This document shows, piece by piece, positions 38,159-46,927 of a stretch of DNA of 64,000 bases. The stretch spans positions 155,002 to 219,001 of the forward strand of contig JAFLTO010000004.1 of assembly GCA_022510425.1 (NCBI GenBank). Reading direction: 5' to 3'. The notes beneath the pieces are model-generated. The model was not told where the DNA came from and made no database searches. It saw nothing but the letters and a program-made list of their open reading frames with translations. The stretch's first letter is position 1, and each line of letters opens with the position of its first letter. This DNA is from Muribaculaceae bacterium (GTDB taxonomy: Bacteria; Bacteroidota; Bacteroidia; Bacteroidales; Muribaculaceae). The position numbers and the translations under genes were made by a program.

Positions 38159-38275
38159 TTAATCCACCTTTATGAATCCTCCGTTAGGGTCAAACTGGAG
38201 TTCTGTTTTGTTTGAAAGATCAACTTCATATCCGTAGGATTCTTTTTGGATCTTGCGAACCTCTCCATCGGAAAA
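38159..38275 (-). pseudogene. C-terminal remnant of a PepSY-like protein
   Basis: On the minus strand 38 codons ending in TAA encode FSDGEVRKIQKESYGYEV, then DLSNKTELQFDPNGGFIKVD, which matches the C-terminal repeat of the small periplasmic PepSY-like (DUF2874) proteins of Bacteroidales. An in-frame TGA (38278-38276) directly precedes it and no start, signal peptide or first repeat is found upstream. The piece is therefore a leftover of a larger gene that has been deleted. Confidence 0.75.
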
Positions 38276-38486
38276 TCACTAAGTATAGTTTGATTAATTA
38301 GTTAATTATCCTGAAATGAAATAGCATAACTTCTTAAAAAATATTTCGCAGTTTAATAGAAATCCAACATCTTTTCAATAAAATTTGAATAATATTTAAG
38401 AGAATATTTATATACCAATAATCTGTATTTTAGTTATTCAAACCATTTGAATTTAAGTTTGTTATAATAATAAAAGTATAACATTA
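38276..38486. other. AT-rich intergenic region before the thioredoxin gene
   Basis: This stretch holds no open frame I can support. It is very AT-rich and probably includes decayed sequence of the PepSY-like gene plus the thioredoxin promoter box at 38454. Confidence 0.45.
38454..38461 (+). promoter_or_regulatory. Predicted -7 box for the thioredoxin/VKOR genes
   Basis: TAAGTTTG fits TAnnTTTG and ends 25 bases before the ATG at 38487. No -33 TTTG is present at standard spacing. Confidence 0.5.
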
Positions 38487-38795
38487 ATGAAAAACATTAT
38501 GGATTATAAGGAAATTATCAAGAGCTCAGAAATAGTTATGGTGGAATTTTTTGCATCATGGTGCCCTCATTGCCAAAGAATGATGCCAATAGTAGCTCAA
38601 ATTAAGGAACTCCTTCAAGGGAAAGTTAATATTTATCAGTTTGATATTGATGAATATGCTGATTTAGCCCAAGCAAATGGCGCTGATTCTGTTCCTACAT
38701 TCATTATTTATAAAAATGGTGAAGAGCAATGGCGTGAAAGTGGGGAAATAGATGGTCCGGTTCTTCTTTCTAAACTTGAATCTTACCTTAGTTAA
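38487..38795 (+). CDS. Thioredoxin-fold protein, CPHC active site
   Basis: A 102-residue single-domain thioredoxin. The active site is WCPHC (C26 and C29) in VMVEFFASWCPHCQRMMP, and the cis-proline is in SVPTFIIY. The CPHC dipeptide is that of DsbA rather than the CGPC of TrxA, which favours a more oxidising or dedicated partner role. No signal peptide is visible, so it is probably cytoplasmic. It is followed within 5 bases by a VKOR-family membrane protein, so it may exchange disulfides with it. Confidence 0.88.
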   Translation: MKNIMDYKEIIKSSEIVMVEFFASWCPHCQRMMPIVAQIKELLQGKVNIYQFDIDEYADLAQANGADSVPTFIIYKNGEEQWRESGEIDGPVLLSKLESYLS

Positions 38796-38800
38796 TCTTG

Positions 38801-39805
38801 ATGCATTCTACAGATCATACTCTTGTGACGGATTTGTTGACGGTACTGAAAGTACCGTTTACACAAGATTATACCAGACAACGTTTTGAAGGAATGCCTT
38901 TCAAAACGCTGTTTGGTGTTTCACAACTTCTGAAAGAATACGGAGTAGAAAGTAAAGGTTATCAGTTGGAAGATAAGGCAGAACTCCCTAAACTTTCCGT
39001 ACCTTTCATAGCCCAAACTCAAGGAGGAGTGGTTATTGTTACAAAAATTAACAATGACTCCGTTGCTTATTTGACTCAAGGGGTGTCGGAAACAATACCC
39101 TTCAATGAATTCGAAGATATTTCAACAGGCGTTGTATTACTTCCTTCAGTGCAAACCGGAGCTAAAGAACCGGACTATAGCAAACATCTCACCACAGTTA
39201 TAATCAATACCTCTAAAAAAGTTTTATTATGGTTATTGGCAGGTCTGCTTACAGCTTACCTGATTGTTATCCATGACTTATGGCATTATTGGTCTTTCTG
39301 GGGATTATTGGCAGTTGATTGTTTTGGTATTTGGCTCACCTATATGCTTGTTCAAAAATCATTGAGTATAAAGAGCCATGTCGCTGATAAAGTCTGTGGC
39401 GTATTACAAGAAGGTGGTTGTGATTCAATACTAAAAACAAGCGCCTCTTCTTTTTTCGGAATTTTCAGTTGGAGTGAGGTCGGATTCACATATTTTGGAG
39501 TTAGCCTTTTGGCAATGTTGATTTCACCCGCAACTATACATTGGCTTTCGTTGATCAATATTTGTTGTCTTCCATTCACCATATGGAGCATCAGTTATCA
39601 GAAATTCGTTGCCAAACATTGGTGTACTTTATGTGTGTGCGTTCAAGCCTCTTTATGGTTGCAATTTATATGTTATCTTTTAGGTGGTTGGATGAAACCG
39701 GTATTCCCGCTTGATTTAGGATTCTTTGCATTGAGTGCTACCTTTGTCATGGTACTTTTGGCTCTTAATAAAGTGTTGCCTCATTTCTCAAAACAAGATA
39801 GTTAA
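38801..39805 (+). CDS. VKOR-family membrane protein fused to an inactive C39-like domain
   Basis: A 334-residue fusion. Residues 1-118 look like a C39 peptidase-like domain (LLTVLKVPFTQDYTRQRFEG, LFGVSQLLKEYGVESKGY, FIAQTQGGVVIVTKI) but lack the catalytic Cys and the usual His. Residues about 140-335 hold five or so membrane helices of the vitamin K epoxide reductase family, with loop cysteines C199 and C207 and the quinone-site CTLC at C275/C278. VKOR proteins oxidise thioredoxin-fold partners and pass electrons to quinone. I chose the ATG at 38801 over the TTG one codon earlier. A 44-codon gene follows one base after the stop. Confidence 0.85.
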   Translation: MHSTDHTLVTDLLTVLKVPFTQDYTRQRFEGMPFKTLFGVSQLLKEYGVESKGYQLEDKAELPKLSVPFIAQTQGGVVIVTKINNDSVAYLTQGVSETIPFNEFEDISTGVVLLPSVQTGAKEPDYSKHLTTVIINTSKKVLLWLLAGLLTAYLIVIHDLWHYWSFWGLLAVDCFGIWLTYMLVQKSLSIKSHVADKVCGVLQEGGCDSILKTSASSFFGIFSWSEVGFTYFGVSLLAMLISPATIHWLSLINICCLPFTIWSISYQKFVAKHWCTLCVCVQASLWLQFICYLLGGWMKPVFPLDLGFFALSATFVMVLLALNKVLPHFSKQDS

Positions 39806-39806
39806 T

Positions 39807-39941
39807 ATGGAGACAAATCTTACATCAGCAAAGGAGTTATCAGCCATGGACCTGAATAATATAAAACTGGATATAAAACATACAGTTTTGACTCCACAAT
39901 ATTTAGAAAATCTTATTCGGGATAAAGATTCTGAGGCATAA
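39807..39941 (+). CDS. Small peptide gene downstream of the VKOR fusion (44 residues)
   Basis: The ATG at 39807 is one base after the VKOR stop and opens a frame of 44 codons. The product is hydrophilic and probably helical, with mixed charge (METNLTSAKELSAMDLNNI, then KLDIKHTVLTPQYLENLI, ending DKDSEA). It has no Cys, no Gly-Gly and no signal peptide. The tight spacing argues that it is translated. It could be a leader-type peptide recognised by the inactive C39-like domain, but that is inference; chance cannot be excluded. Confidence 0.5.
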   Translation: METNLTSAKELSAMDLNNIKLDIKHTVLTPQYLENLIRDKDSEA

Positions 39942-39953
39942 AGCCCCTTCCCT

Positions 39954-40838
39954 CTATATAGTAATTTTGTGAAGTTGTCTATATTTCAGAGGGGAAATTC
40001 CTTTGTGGTTCTTAAAAAATTTGGAAAGACTGGCAGAGGTGGCAAAATTTAAACAAGCTGCAAGATCCGACATTGATATATCAGAATGAATCAGTTGTCG
40101 TGATGCTTCTGTCAACAACATCCTATCAAGAAAATGCATTACAGTTTTACCGGTAATCTTTCTCACTGTCCTTGAAAGATATTCCGGGGTTATGCCCAAT
40201 TTACCGGAGTAAAATTTGATTTCATGCTGGGTCAGAAAGTTCTCTTTTAATAAATGGAAAAACTTGAAGAAAATCCCTTCTAAATTTTCTGTAGCGATCA
40301 TTTCTGTTTTATTCAATTCCAAAATGGCAGAAAAATCATAAACCAAAGCAGAAAAGATTTCATTAATACATTCAATCCTATATTTAAGAGTCGATTTGGA
40401 ATAATTCTCTATAAGTGAAAATAGCTTGAATATTCTTCCATAAAACTCATCTGTCAATTGAATACGTCCCTTCAATTTCAAGAGGCTCGGAGAATAGGTC
40501 ATTACCAATAGTTTTTCCATACTTGGATGATCTATTATATAGCTCTCATCGGCTATTATACATAAAGCCTTATAGTCTTTAGAAACTTCGATGACCGAAA
40601 ACTCTGAGCCGGGAAGATAAAGATGGATGGAATGTTTAGTGAGTTCAATGATTTCTCCATCATATCTTATCAGGATCTTTCCTGATATGACTAATGAGAA
40701 CGCATAGAAAGAAAAAGTTTCTTTATAATCTTCTACCCATGCAGCATCCTTGCATGTTATTATCTCTGCAGCAATACCCGGAAAATTCTTGAAATCCTTT
40801 TTCCACAAATTGGTATAGAGGTCTGAAATTTGATACAT
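39954..40838 (-). CDS. AraC-family transcriptional regulator
   Basis: A 294-residue regulator. The N-terminal part (about 40-110) resembles an AraC cupin ligand domain (FSFYAFSLVISGKILIRYDGEIIELTKHSIHLYLPG). The C-terminal 100 residues hold two helix-turn-helices (LGITPEYLSRTVRKITGKTVMHFLDRMLLTEASRQL, and SMSDLAACLNFATSASLSKFFKNHKGISPLKYR). It follows an outer-membrane receptor gene on the same strand by 58 bases and probably controls it or responds to its ligand. The ligand is unknown. Confidence 0.9.
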   Translation of the reverse strand: MYQISDLYTNLWKKDFKNFPGIAAEIITCKDAAWVEDYKETFSFYAFSLVISGKILIRYDGEIIELTKHSIHLYLPGSEFSVIEVSKDYKALCIIADESYIIDHPSMEKLLVMTYSPSLLKLKGRIQLTDEFYGRIFKLFSLIENYSKSTLKYRIECINEIFSALVYDFSAILELNKTEMIATENLEGIFFKFFHLLKENFLTQHEIKFYSGKLGITPEYLSRTVRKITGKTVMHFLDRMLLTEASRQLIHSDISMSDLAACLNFATSASLSKFFKNHKGISPLKYRQLHKITI

Positions 40839-40896
40839 AAATTTCTCCTTTCAAATATAAAACCTGGTTTTGACTTAGTTGGGTCTATTAAACCTA

Positions 40897-43380
40897 TTAC
40901 ATTCCATTTATTCTGGGATTGCCGTTTTCGTTATCTGAGTTTGAACCTTCAATCATTTCAAGTTCAGCACCTGTGCGTTTCACGTCTGATTTAAGAGAAC
41001 CAAATTTTATTGTGACACCAAGATTTACTGACCATTGTTTAAAACGGAATTCGCTTTTGGAATAAAAAGTTTCAGATTGAGATGTATTGCTGAATGAGCG
41101 ATAAGGGTTTATGAAATTGGACCCGCTTGCTGTAATAGTCAACATGTCATTTTTCAGGAAAGACCGGCTTAAAGATAATCCGTAGTAGGAGAAACCTCCA
41201 CCTTTGCCCTGAAGATTGATCCAACCTGTGCCTCCCCCTCCGTATGCACTCAGTCGCAATTTAAATGGAAAGGTGTAGTCTGCATTTAGATTGAAATTTC
41301 CTGACCAACCATGATTTTTTGCTTTTAATTCCGGAGATTCGGCTTTTAATTCCGTGTACCTCCCTGATACAAAGAGACCTATATTAAGCATTGAAATTAC
41401 CGACCATTGTAGGTTCAGATTACTTCTCACCTCCTGTCGGTGGCCGATATTTGCATAAGTGGAGTAAAGGATATTGTCATCAATGAAGCTATAACTTGTA
41501 ATCATATTGTCAACCCTGTCATAACTGAAACCCAGACTTCCCCCTAATCTGCCACCATAGTTTGAATATGTGAGTGAAATTGAATTTGATTTTTCGCTTT
41601 CAAGATCAGGGTTACCATAACTTACCTTATTTATCTCCATCGTATTCTTATAAGGATTAAGCTGGCTAATTTCCGGACGTGCTATTCGCATCTGGTATGC
41701 GAGCCTAAGATTGGATGCATCCTTAATTTTATAACTTACAGCTAAATTTGGAACTATATCATTAAGATTAGTGGCAAAATCGGGATAATCTCCAATTTTA
41801 TAATCAAGTCCCATCCGGGTGTATTCATATCTTATTCCGGCACGCGTATTCCATTTTCCGAAATTGCCGGTATATGATAAATAAGCCGCTAAAATATCTT
41901 GAAATTGATTGACGTCGATTCTTTCAGTTTCATCCACCATCATTCCTGATTCTGAATCACCATAAAAAGGAGAATTCAAACTGCTATTGTTTCTCCAGTT
42001 CCCTTTTAATCCTGCTTCAATTGTACTGGTTGACGACAAAGGATTAACATAGTCAAGCTGGACAGTATGTCTAAAATCCTTACCTTTTGATTGTTGTAAT
42101 CTCCACGGATATTCATCGGTAAAGTCGGTGTCATTGAATGTGAATGTTGTTTGATCGGAATTTGAGTTGCCGTAACCAAATATATAAGAAGCTACCAAAT
42201 AATGACCGGTCTTATGAAAAGTATGTTGAAAAGAAGCGTTTGCTCCGGCCCATAAATTTTTATAATAGGTATTGTTGTCACGTTTCAATTCCCACACAGG
42301 AATCATCTCGACAGTTTTCATGCTTACATTTTCATGTGAAATTTGTCCGAATCCGGTTTTCCCTATATTCCCTTGTATGGTAATTAGATTTAAAGTATCC
42401 GGCTCCCAGGAAATATTAAGATTGGCACCCGTATAATTGAATTTGTTTTTCATCTTTGAGTCACTTATCTGATACCGGTTGGCATCATCCGTAAGATTCT
42501 CAAGAAGGGTATTTCCTGTTATAGTGTAACCCTGATCGATGGATTTCACATAGTTTACATTAGCGCTTGCTGTTACTTTATTGATTTTTCCTCTGCCATA
42601 AAAAGAACCTCCGAAATTATTATTGGCCACCCTTAATGATACATTAGCGAGATAACCGTCAAGAGATTGTTTACCCGTGGTGACTATATTTAGAATTCCG
42701 CCTGTGCCTTCAGCATCATACTTGGCTCCAGGTTCTGTGATTACCTCTATCTTTTTAATTGTTGCAGCAGGCATTGATTTAAGAATTGTCTTTACATCAC
42801 CCGATAGCATAGGATCTTCCTTGCCATTAATCAATATCTTGAAATTTGAATCACCATTTATCTTTATATTATCGTCAGCATCTACAGTAACCATTGGAAC
42901 TTTTCTCAACATTTCTATTGTACTGTTTATTGTTGCTTCCGGATCTTCCTCAACGTTATAGGTCAAGGTGGCACCATCACTTTGGACAAGTTTTTTCTTT
43001 GCGGTAACTACTACTTCACTTAAAGTTTCGCCCTCTTGAGAAAGGTATATGTTTCCCAAATTTATATTCGGTTTAGTGTCTGTGATTTGAAATTCAATGT
43101 CTCTCTTTTTTAGTCCAATATAGTCAACCTGAAAAATATAATCTCCGGCTTTTGAAATTTTCTGGTCAAATTTTCCATCGATATCAGTAACATTGAAAAC
43201 CAATGGATATATGGTGTCGGTTGGATTGAATATTTTATAGCTGGCTCCCGGACACGGTTCTCCATCAACGGCAGATATTACAGTGCCTGAAACAGAGAAT
43301 TCAGCTTTGGCTGAAAATGTTGTTAAAACTAAAGAACAAAAAATTATAAATTTTATTCCTGACCTTAAAAAATTATTCAT
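40897..43380 (-). CDS. TonB-receptor-like outer-membrane beta-barrel protein
   Basis: An 827-residue outer-membrane protein. A signal peptide (about 1-26) is followed by a carboxypeptidase-regulatory-like beta-sandwich (about 30-115), a plug domain (about 130-235, ATINSTIEMLRKVPMVTVDADDNIKINGDSNFKILINGKED, TEPGAKYDAEGTGGILNIVT) and a large barrel with many aromatic-rich strands. This is the OMP_b-brl_3 type of Bacteroidota, related to TonB-dependent receptors. No SusD partner is adjacent, so a glycan-utilisation role is not supported. The AraC gene downstream is likely its regulator. Confidence 0.88.
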   Translation of the reverse strand: MNNFLRSGIKFIIFCSLVLTTFSAKAEFSVSGTVISAVDGEPCPGASYKIFNPTDTIYPLVFNVTDIDGKFDQKISKAGDYIFQVDYIGLKKRDIEFQITDTKPNINLGNIYLSQEGETLSEVVVTAKKKLVQSDGATLTYNVEEDPEATINSTIEMLRKVPMVTVDADDNIKINGDSNFKILINGKEDPMLSGDVKTILKSMPAATIKKIEVITEPGAKYDAEGTGGILNIVTTGKQSLDGYLANVSLRVANNNFGGSFYGRGKINKVTASANVNYVKSIDQGYTITGNTLLENLTDDANRYQISDSKMKNKFNYTGANLNISWEPDTLNLITIQGNIGKTGFGQISHENVSMKTVEMIPVWELKRDNNTYYKNLWAGANASFQHTFHKTGHYLVASYIFGYGNSNSDQTTFTFNDTDFTDEYPWRLQQSKGKDFRHTVQLDYVNPLSSTSTIEAGLKGNWRNNSSLNSPFYGDSESGMMVDETERIDVNQFQDILAAYLSYTGNFGKWNTRAGIRYEYTRMGLDYKIGDYPDFATNLNDIVPNLAVSYKIKDASNLRLAYQMRIARPEISQLNPYKNTMEINKVSYGNPDLESEKSNSISLTYSNYGGRLGGSLGFSYDRVDNMITSYSFIDDNILYSTYANIGHRQEVRSNLNLQWSVISMLNIGLFVSGRYTELKAESPELKAKNHGWSGNFNLNADYTFPFKLRLSAYGGGGTGWINLQGKGGGFSYYGLSLSRSFLKNDMLTITASGSNFINPYRSFSNTSQSETFYSKSEFRFKQWSVNLGVTIKFGSLKSDVKRTGAELEMIEGSNSDNENGNPRINGM

Positions 43381-43414
43381 GACAAAGGTGTTCTTAATTT
43401 GGCTAAACCATCTG

Positions 43415-43422
43415 CAAATTTA
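43415..43422 (-). promoter_or_regulatory. Predicted -7 box for the outer-membrane receptor gene
   Basis: TAAATTTG on the minus strand, 34 bases before the ATG at 43380, with no clear -33 element. Confidence 0.5.
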
Positions 43423-43585
43423 GAAAGGTATAACTAAAACTACTCCTTCTTTAACATTTATAAACTTAATTATATAAAATGTAACTTTCAATAAATGTTC
43501 TGTTTTGGATAAAAAATATTTCTTGGTTTTTTCAACAATATTTAAGTCAAATATGTTAAAGAAACATACAATAAAAGAAAAAGTT

Positions 43586-44464
43586 ATGCATTTTACAGAA
43601 CCTTTATATAGGAATCCATATTGGCCTACATTCCCATTGCTCCAAGTCACTCAGGGATGTACGCACAACAAGTGTAAATTTTGCACTATGTATGCTAATG
43701 TACCCTTCCGGCTTCAACCCCTTGAATGGATAGAAGAGGATCTGAAAGAAATTCAAAGAATAGAACCAAATGCCAAGACATTGCAATTATTGAGTGCAAA
43801 TCCATTGGCTATGAGTTTCAACAAGATGAAGACTATTCTTGAATTAATCAGAAAATATCTTCCTCATCTGGAACATATCTATACCCAGACACGCGTGTCT
43901 GATCTTAAAGACAAGACTGTGGAACAACTTCGGGAACTCAAAGATCTCGGATTGAACGAAATTTCATTAGGTGTGGAAAGCGGAGATGATGAAACTCTGA
44001 AAAGGATAAACAAGGGTTATACTTCCCAAGATATTCTTGAACAGACAAAGAAACTTGATGAAGCAGGCATCAAATATTGGATTACTTTCCTTAACGGGGT
44101 GGGAGGAAAAGAACTTAGCCATCAGCATGCTGTCAATTCAGCCAAAATTTTCAATCAGACAAATCCGATGCTTGTTGGAACCGGAGGACTGACACTTTTT
44201 CCCGGCACGCCTTTACTTGAAGAGGTCCAACGAGGTGAATTCACTCCATTGACAGAGAAAGAAATGATGGAAGAATTAAAAACTTTTGTAGAAAATCTTG
44301 ATATAGATGCTTATTTCATGACCCATCACACCTCTTCTATGAATCTTTCCGGATCGAATTTTTTATCCAGGAAAAAACAGATTCTTGAAGATCTGCAATA
44401 TGGATTAAATAATTTCGATATGAATGAACTATCAAATTATCGAGCTAATAAAAGAACTTTATAA
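43586..44464 (+). CDS. Radical SAM protein (Elp3/MiaB-like core)
   Basis: A 292-residue radical SAM enzyme. The 4Fe-4S cluster motif CTHNKCKFC (CxxxxCxxC spacing within VTQGCTHNKCKFCTMY) lies near residue 28, followed by ISLGVESGDDETLKRINKGYTSQDILEQTKKLDEAGI, typical of the Elp3/MiaB-like radical SAM fold. I chose the ATG at 43586 because the family usually starts about 25 residues before the cluster motif; the frame is open back to a TTG at 43505. The reaction is unknown. It heads a same-strand trio with a hydrolase and a flavoprotein. Confidence 0.83.
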   Translation: MHFTEPLYRNPYWPTFPLLQVTQGCTHNKCKFCTMYANVPFRLQPLEWIEEDLKEIQRIEPNAKTLQLLSANPLAMSFNKMKTILELIRKYLPHLEHIYTQTRVSDLKDKTVEQLRELKDLGLNEISLGVESGDDETLKRINKGYTSQDILEQTKKLDEAGIKYWITFLNGVGGKELSHQHAVNSAKIFNQTNPMLVGTGGLTLFPGTPLLEEVQRGEFTPLTEKEMMEELKTFVENLDIDAYFMTHHTSSMNLSGSNFLSRKKQILEDLQYGLNNFDMNELSNYRANKRTL

Positions 44465-44490
44465 ATTATAAAAACCTAAAATATAATATT

Positions 44491-45381
44491 ATGGACTTAT
44501 CAAAATTTGAAAATAATAACGGAGTTTATTACAATGACGAAATGGTAGAGAGTTGGGATGGAGTGAAACTTAATCTAGTCCGTCAAGTTATTGGTGAGTC
44601 TCCCAAAGGTATACTTATAATTCTTCATGGACTTGCAAATAACCTCACCTTATATGATGATTTTGTAAAACCTTTTATTAATGCCAATATAGGTGTTTAT
44701 CGCTATGATGCGAGGGGACACGGCAAATCAGAAGGTAAAAGAGGATATGTCAAAAGCTATTGGGAAATGGTTGACGACCTCAAGGTTATTGTTGAATTGG
44801 CAAAAAATGAGAATCCAAACATACCTGTGTTTGTTCTCGGTCATAGTATGGGTGGCCATGTAGCAGCTTTGTTCGGCACCAAGTATCCCGATGCAGTAAG
44901 AGGAATTATTCTTGCCTCTGGTGTATTGCGTTATAACCTTACTAATTTCGGTTATTTACCAAGACCGGAATCTCCTGACACAAAAATAAACACAATTGAC
45001 GCCGCTTATGGAACTTTACATCTTCCGGAATGGAAGACAATGAAAGAATTCTCTAAACCCGGAGATACAAGTACACTGACTGAAATTTATCCGGCTATTC
45101 TTAATGCTTTCAAAGAGGGGATAGCTTATTTGAAAACTCACCGGGACACATTCTGCAACTCCGTCATGATATTAAATGGAAATGGAGATGATTCTGTATC
45201 CCCAAAAGATGCCATTGAATTTTATGAGCAGACTGTCGCCAAAGACAAGAGCCTGTTCATTTACGCAGGTGTAAGCCATTTCTTAATGGCAGATCCGAAA
45301 GGACATCAAATTGCCGGAGATGTTTTGACATGGATTGAAGACAGATTGGGAAATATGGTATTTGAAGAATTTGAATTTTAA
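44491..45381 (+). CDS. Alpha/beta hydrolase, monoacylglycerol-lipase-like
   Basis: A 296-residue serine hydrolase. HGLANN (46-51) forms the oxyanion region, the nucleophile is S119 in VLGHSMGGH, the acid is the Asp in NGNGDDSVSP and the His is in GVSHFLMADP. The fold and the DARGHGKSEGKRGYV block resemble lysophospholipase/monoacylglycerol lipase (Hydrolase_4) enzymes. No signal peptide is seen, so it is cytoplasmic. It lies between the radical SAM gene and a flavoprotein gene, 26 and 11 bases away. Confidence 0.87.
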   Translation: MDLSKFENNNGVYYNDEMVESWDGVKLNLVRQVIGESPKGILIILHGLANNLTLYDDFVKPFINANIGVYRYDARGHGKSEGKRGYVKSYWEMVDDLKVIVELAKNENPNIPVFVLGHSMGGHVAALFGTKYPDAVRGIILASGVLRYNLTNFGYLPRPESPDTKINTIDAAYGTLHLPEWKTMKEFSKPGDTSTLTEIYPAILNAFKEGIAYLKTHRDTFCNSVMILNGNGDDSVSPKDAIEFYEQTVAKDKSLFIYAGVSHFLMADPKGHQIAGDVLTWIEDRLGNMVFEEFEF

Positions 45382-45392
45382 AAAATAAGATT

Positions 45393-46073
45393 ATGGAAGA
45401 AAAGAAAATTAAAGTATTGCTTGTTAACGGTTCTCCGAGGCCTAACCATAATACAGGCAAGGCACTAAAAGCTGCCATGGAAGGAGCTATTGAAGCAGGT
45501 GCGGAAGCTGAACTCATCAATCTATACACTATTAAGAATCTGAAGGGTTGTTACAGTTGTTTCCGCTGTCAAAGAAAAGGATTCTCAAAGGTAGATCCGG
45601 TTTGTTGTATAAAGGATGAGACTTGGCCCTATCTTGACAAGGCAAGAGAGGCTGACGTAGTGATTGTAGGAAGTCCTAATTATTTCGGTTATCCTACCGG
45701 TGAATTCAGAGCTTTCCTTGAAAGATTCTTATTCCCGAAATTCTCATATATTAAAAATGCTCCTTTGGTAAATCCCAAAAACACAGCTTGTATTTTTACT
45801 ATGAATGCTCCTGAAGAATACATGGTGCCTGGTCACTATGATATTCTGTTAGGTACCTCTGTTGAAAATTGCAAGCATATTTATGGTTTTTGTGAAGCTC
45901 TTTATATTAACTTTACTTATCAGTTTGATGATTATTCTCAGATGGCTTTTGACTATTTTCCCGAAGAAGTGAAAAGAGAATATAGAGATAAGCATTTTCC
46001 TGAAGATCTGAACAGAGCCAAGGAGTTAGGAAAACGTCTTGTGGAAGAGGCCAAAAAACGGAAAAATTCTTAA
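45393..46073 (+). CDS. Iron-sulfur flavoprotein-type NADPH-dependent reductase
   Basis: A 226-residue flavodoxin-fold protein. The phosphate loop is VNGSPRPNHNTGKAL near 10-24, the FMN contact is GSPNYFGYPTGEFRAFLERF near 94-113, and cysteines lie in LKGCYSCFRCQRKG near 50-60 with a further CC pair. It is related to the protein encoded at 19840-20466, and both carry the Cys-rich segment of iron-sulfur flavoproteins. Its place 11 bases after the hydrolase suggests that it supplies electrons for a pathway shared with the radical SAM gene. Confidence 0.85.
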   Translation: MEEKKIKVLLVNGSPRPNHNTGKALKAAMEGAIEAGAEAELINLYTIKNLKGCYSCFRCQRKGFSKVDPVCCIKDETWPYLDKAREADVVIVGSPNYFGYPTGEFRAFLERFLFPKFSYIKNAPLVNPKNTACIFTMNAPEEYMVPGHYDILLGTSVENCKHIYGFCEALYINFTYQFDDYSQMAFDYFPEEVKREYRDKHFPEDLNRAKELGKRLVEEAKKRKNS

Positions 46074-46126
46074 GAAAGAAATGAAATCAAGAATTGTCAT
46101 GAATTATGACATGCACATATTCTTGG

Positions 46127-46151
46127 AAGGAGGAGCGATTCCTCCTTTTTT
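46127..46151 (+). terminator. Terminator of the radical SAM/hydrolase/flavoprotein unit
   Basis: AAGGAGGA and TCCTCCTT form a perfect 8-bp stem with a 5-base loop followed by TTTT. It lies about 55 bases after the flavoprotein stop. Confidence 0.85.
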
Positions 46152-46230
46152 AATATCTGATAAAAAGGAAATCTGTCAAGTAAATCTTAACGATTTAAAA
46201 ATTCCATTTTACTATTTTATCGACTTCATA

Positions 46231-46262
46231 TTTGGCTTCGAGCTATAATAGCTATAAATTTG
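46231..46262 (+). promoter_or_regulatory. Promoter of yjbQ
   Basis: TTTG at 46231-46234, 20 bases, TAAATTTG at 46255-46262: a consensus promoter. The leader of about 140 bases to the ATG at 46409 contains two inverted repeats: ATAAAC/GTTTAT at 46275-46292 and AATTTTGT/ACAAAATT at 46295-46315. Confidence 0.7.
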
Positions 46263-46408
46263 CATTATCCTACTATAAACATTTACGTTTATTGAATTTT
46301 GTAGGTGACAAAATTTCAAATTTATAAAAGGTCTTTCATCCCTCTGATAGAGATGGATTTTGGGAAGGTTAAACAATGTGTTAGATTTTATTTCCGGAAA
46401 AAGTTATT

Positions 46409-46822
46409 ATGTGGAGTCAGAAAGAGATAATTTTGAGACCAAAGAAAAGGGGTATTCATCTGGTGACTAACGAAATTCTTCAAGAGTTGCCACCTTTACC
46501 GGGAGTCGGTTTATTGAATCTATTTATCAAGCACACCTCTGCTGCTTTGAGCATAAATGAAAATGCTGATCCGGATGTGAGAGTTGATATGGAATACATT
46601 CTTGATAAATTGGTTCCCGACATTGATTCAAATTATATTCATACCGATGAAGGTCCTGACGATGCTTCTTCACATGCTAAAACCTCAATAATAGGGCCAT
46701 CTTTAACAATACCAATCACCAAAGGTCGTCTCAATCTTGGAATATGGCAGGGAATCTATCTTTTGGAATTCCGGGAATACAAATCTGCCAGACACATCAT
46801 AGCTACTATAACAGGAGAATAA
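46409..46822 (+). CDS. yjbQ: YjbQ (UPF0047) family protein
   Basis: A 137-residue single-domain protein that spans the whole UPF0047 family. Conserved blocks are FIKHTSAALSINENADPDVRVD near 40-61, HTDEGPDDASSHAKTSIIGPS near 78-98 and LGIWQGIYLLEFR near 110-122; the His and acidic residues are thought to bind a metal. E. coli YjbQ has weak thiamine-phosphate synthase activity, but the real role is unsettled. It has its own promoter and no obvious thiamine gene nearby. Confidence 0.9.
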   Translation: MWSQKEIILRPKKRGIHLVTNEILQELPPLPGVGLLNLFIKHTSAALSINENADPDVRVDMEYILDKLVPDIDSNYIHTDEGPDDASSHAKTSIIGPSLTIPITKGRLNLGIWQGIYLLEFREYKSARHIIATITGE

Positions 46823-46927
46823 AATTATATATTCAGGAATAGATTAAATCATAGAAACAAAACAAGGAACAGGTCGATCTTAAAACCCATTCCTTAAGTA
46901 TGTAATATTTAAGTAGAATCCTTTAAA

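Noticed and set aside
43505..43585. TTG at 43505 as start of the radical SAM protein
   Set aside because: The usual distance from start to the cluster motif favours the ATG at 43586.
46081..46245. Open frame from 46081 through the terminator
   Set aside because: It runs across a strong hairpin terminator and has no recognisable protein features.
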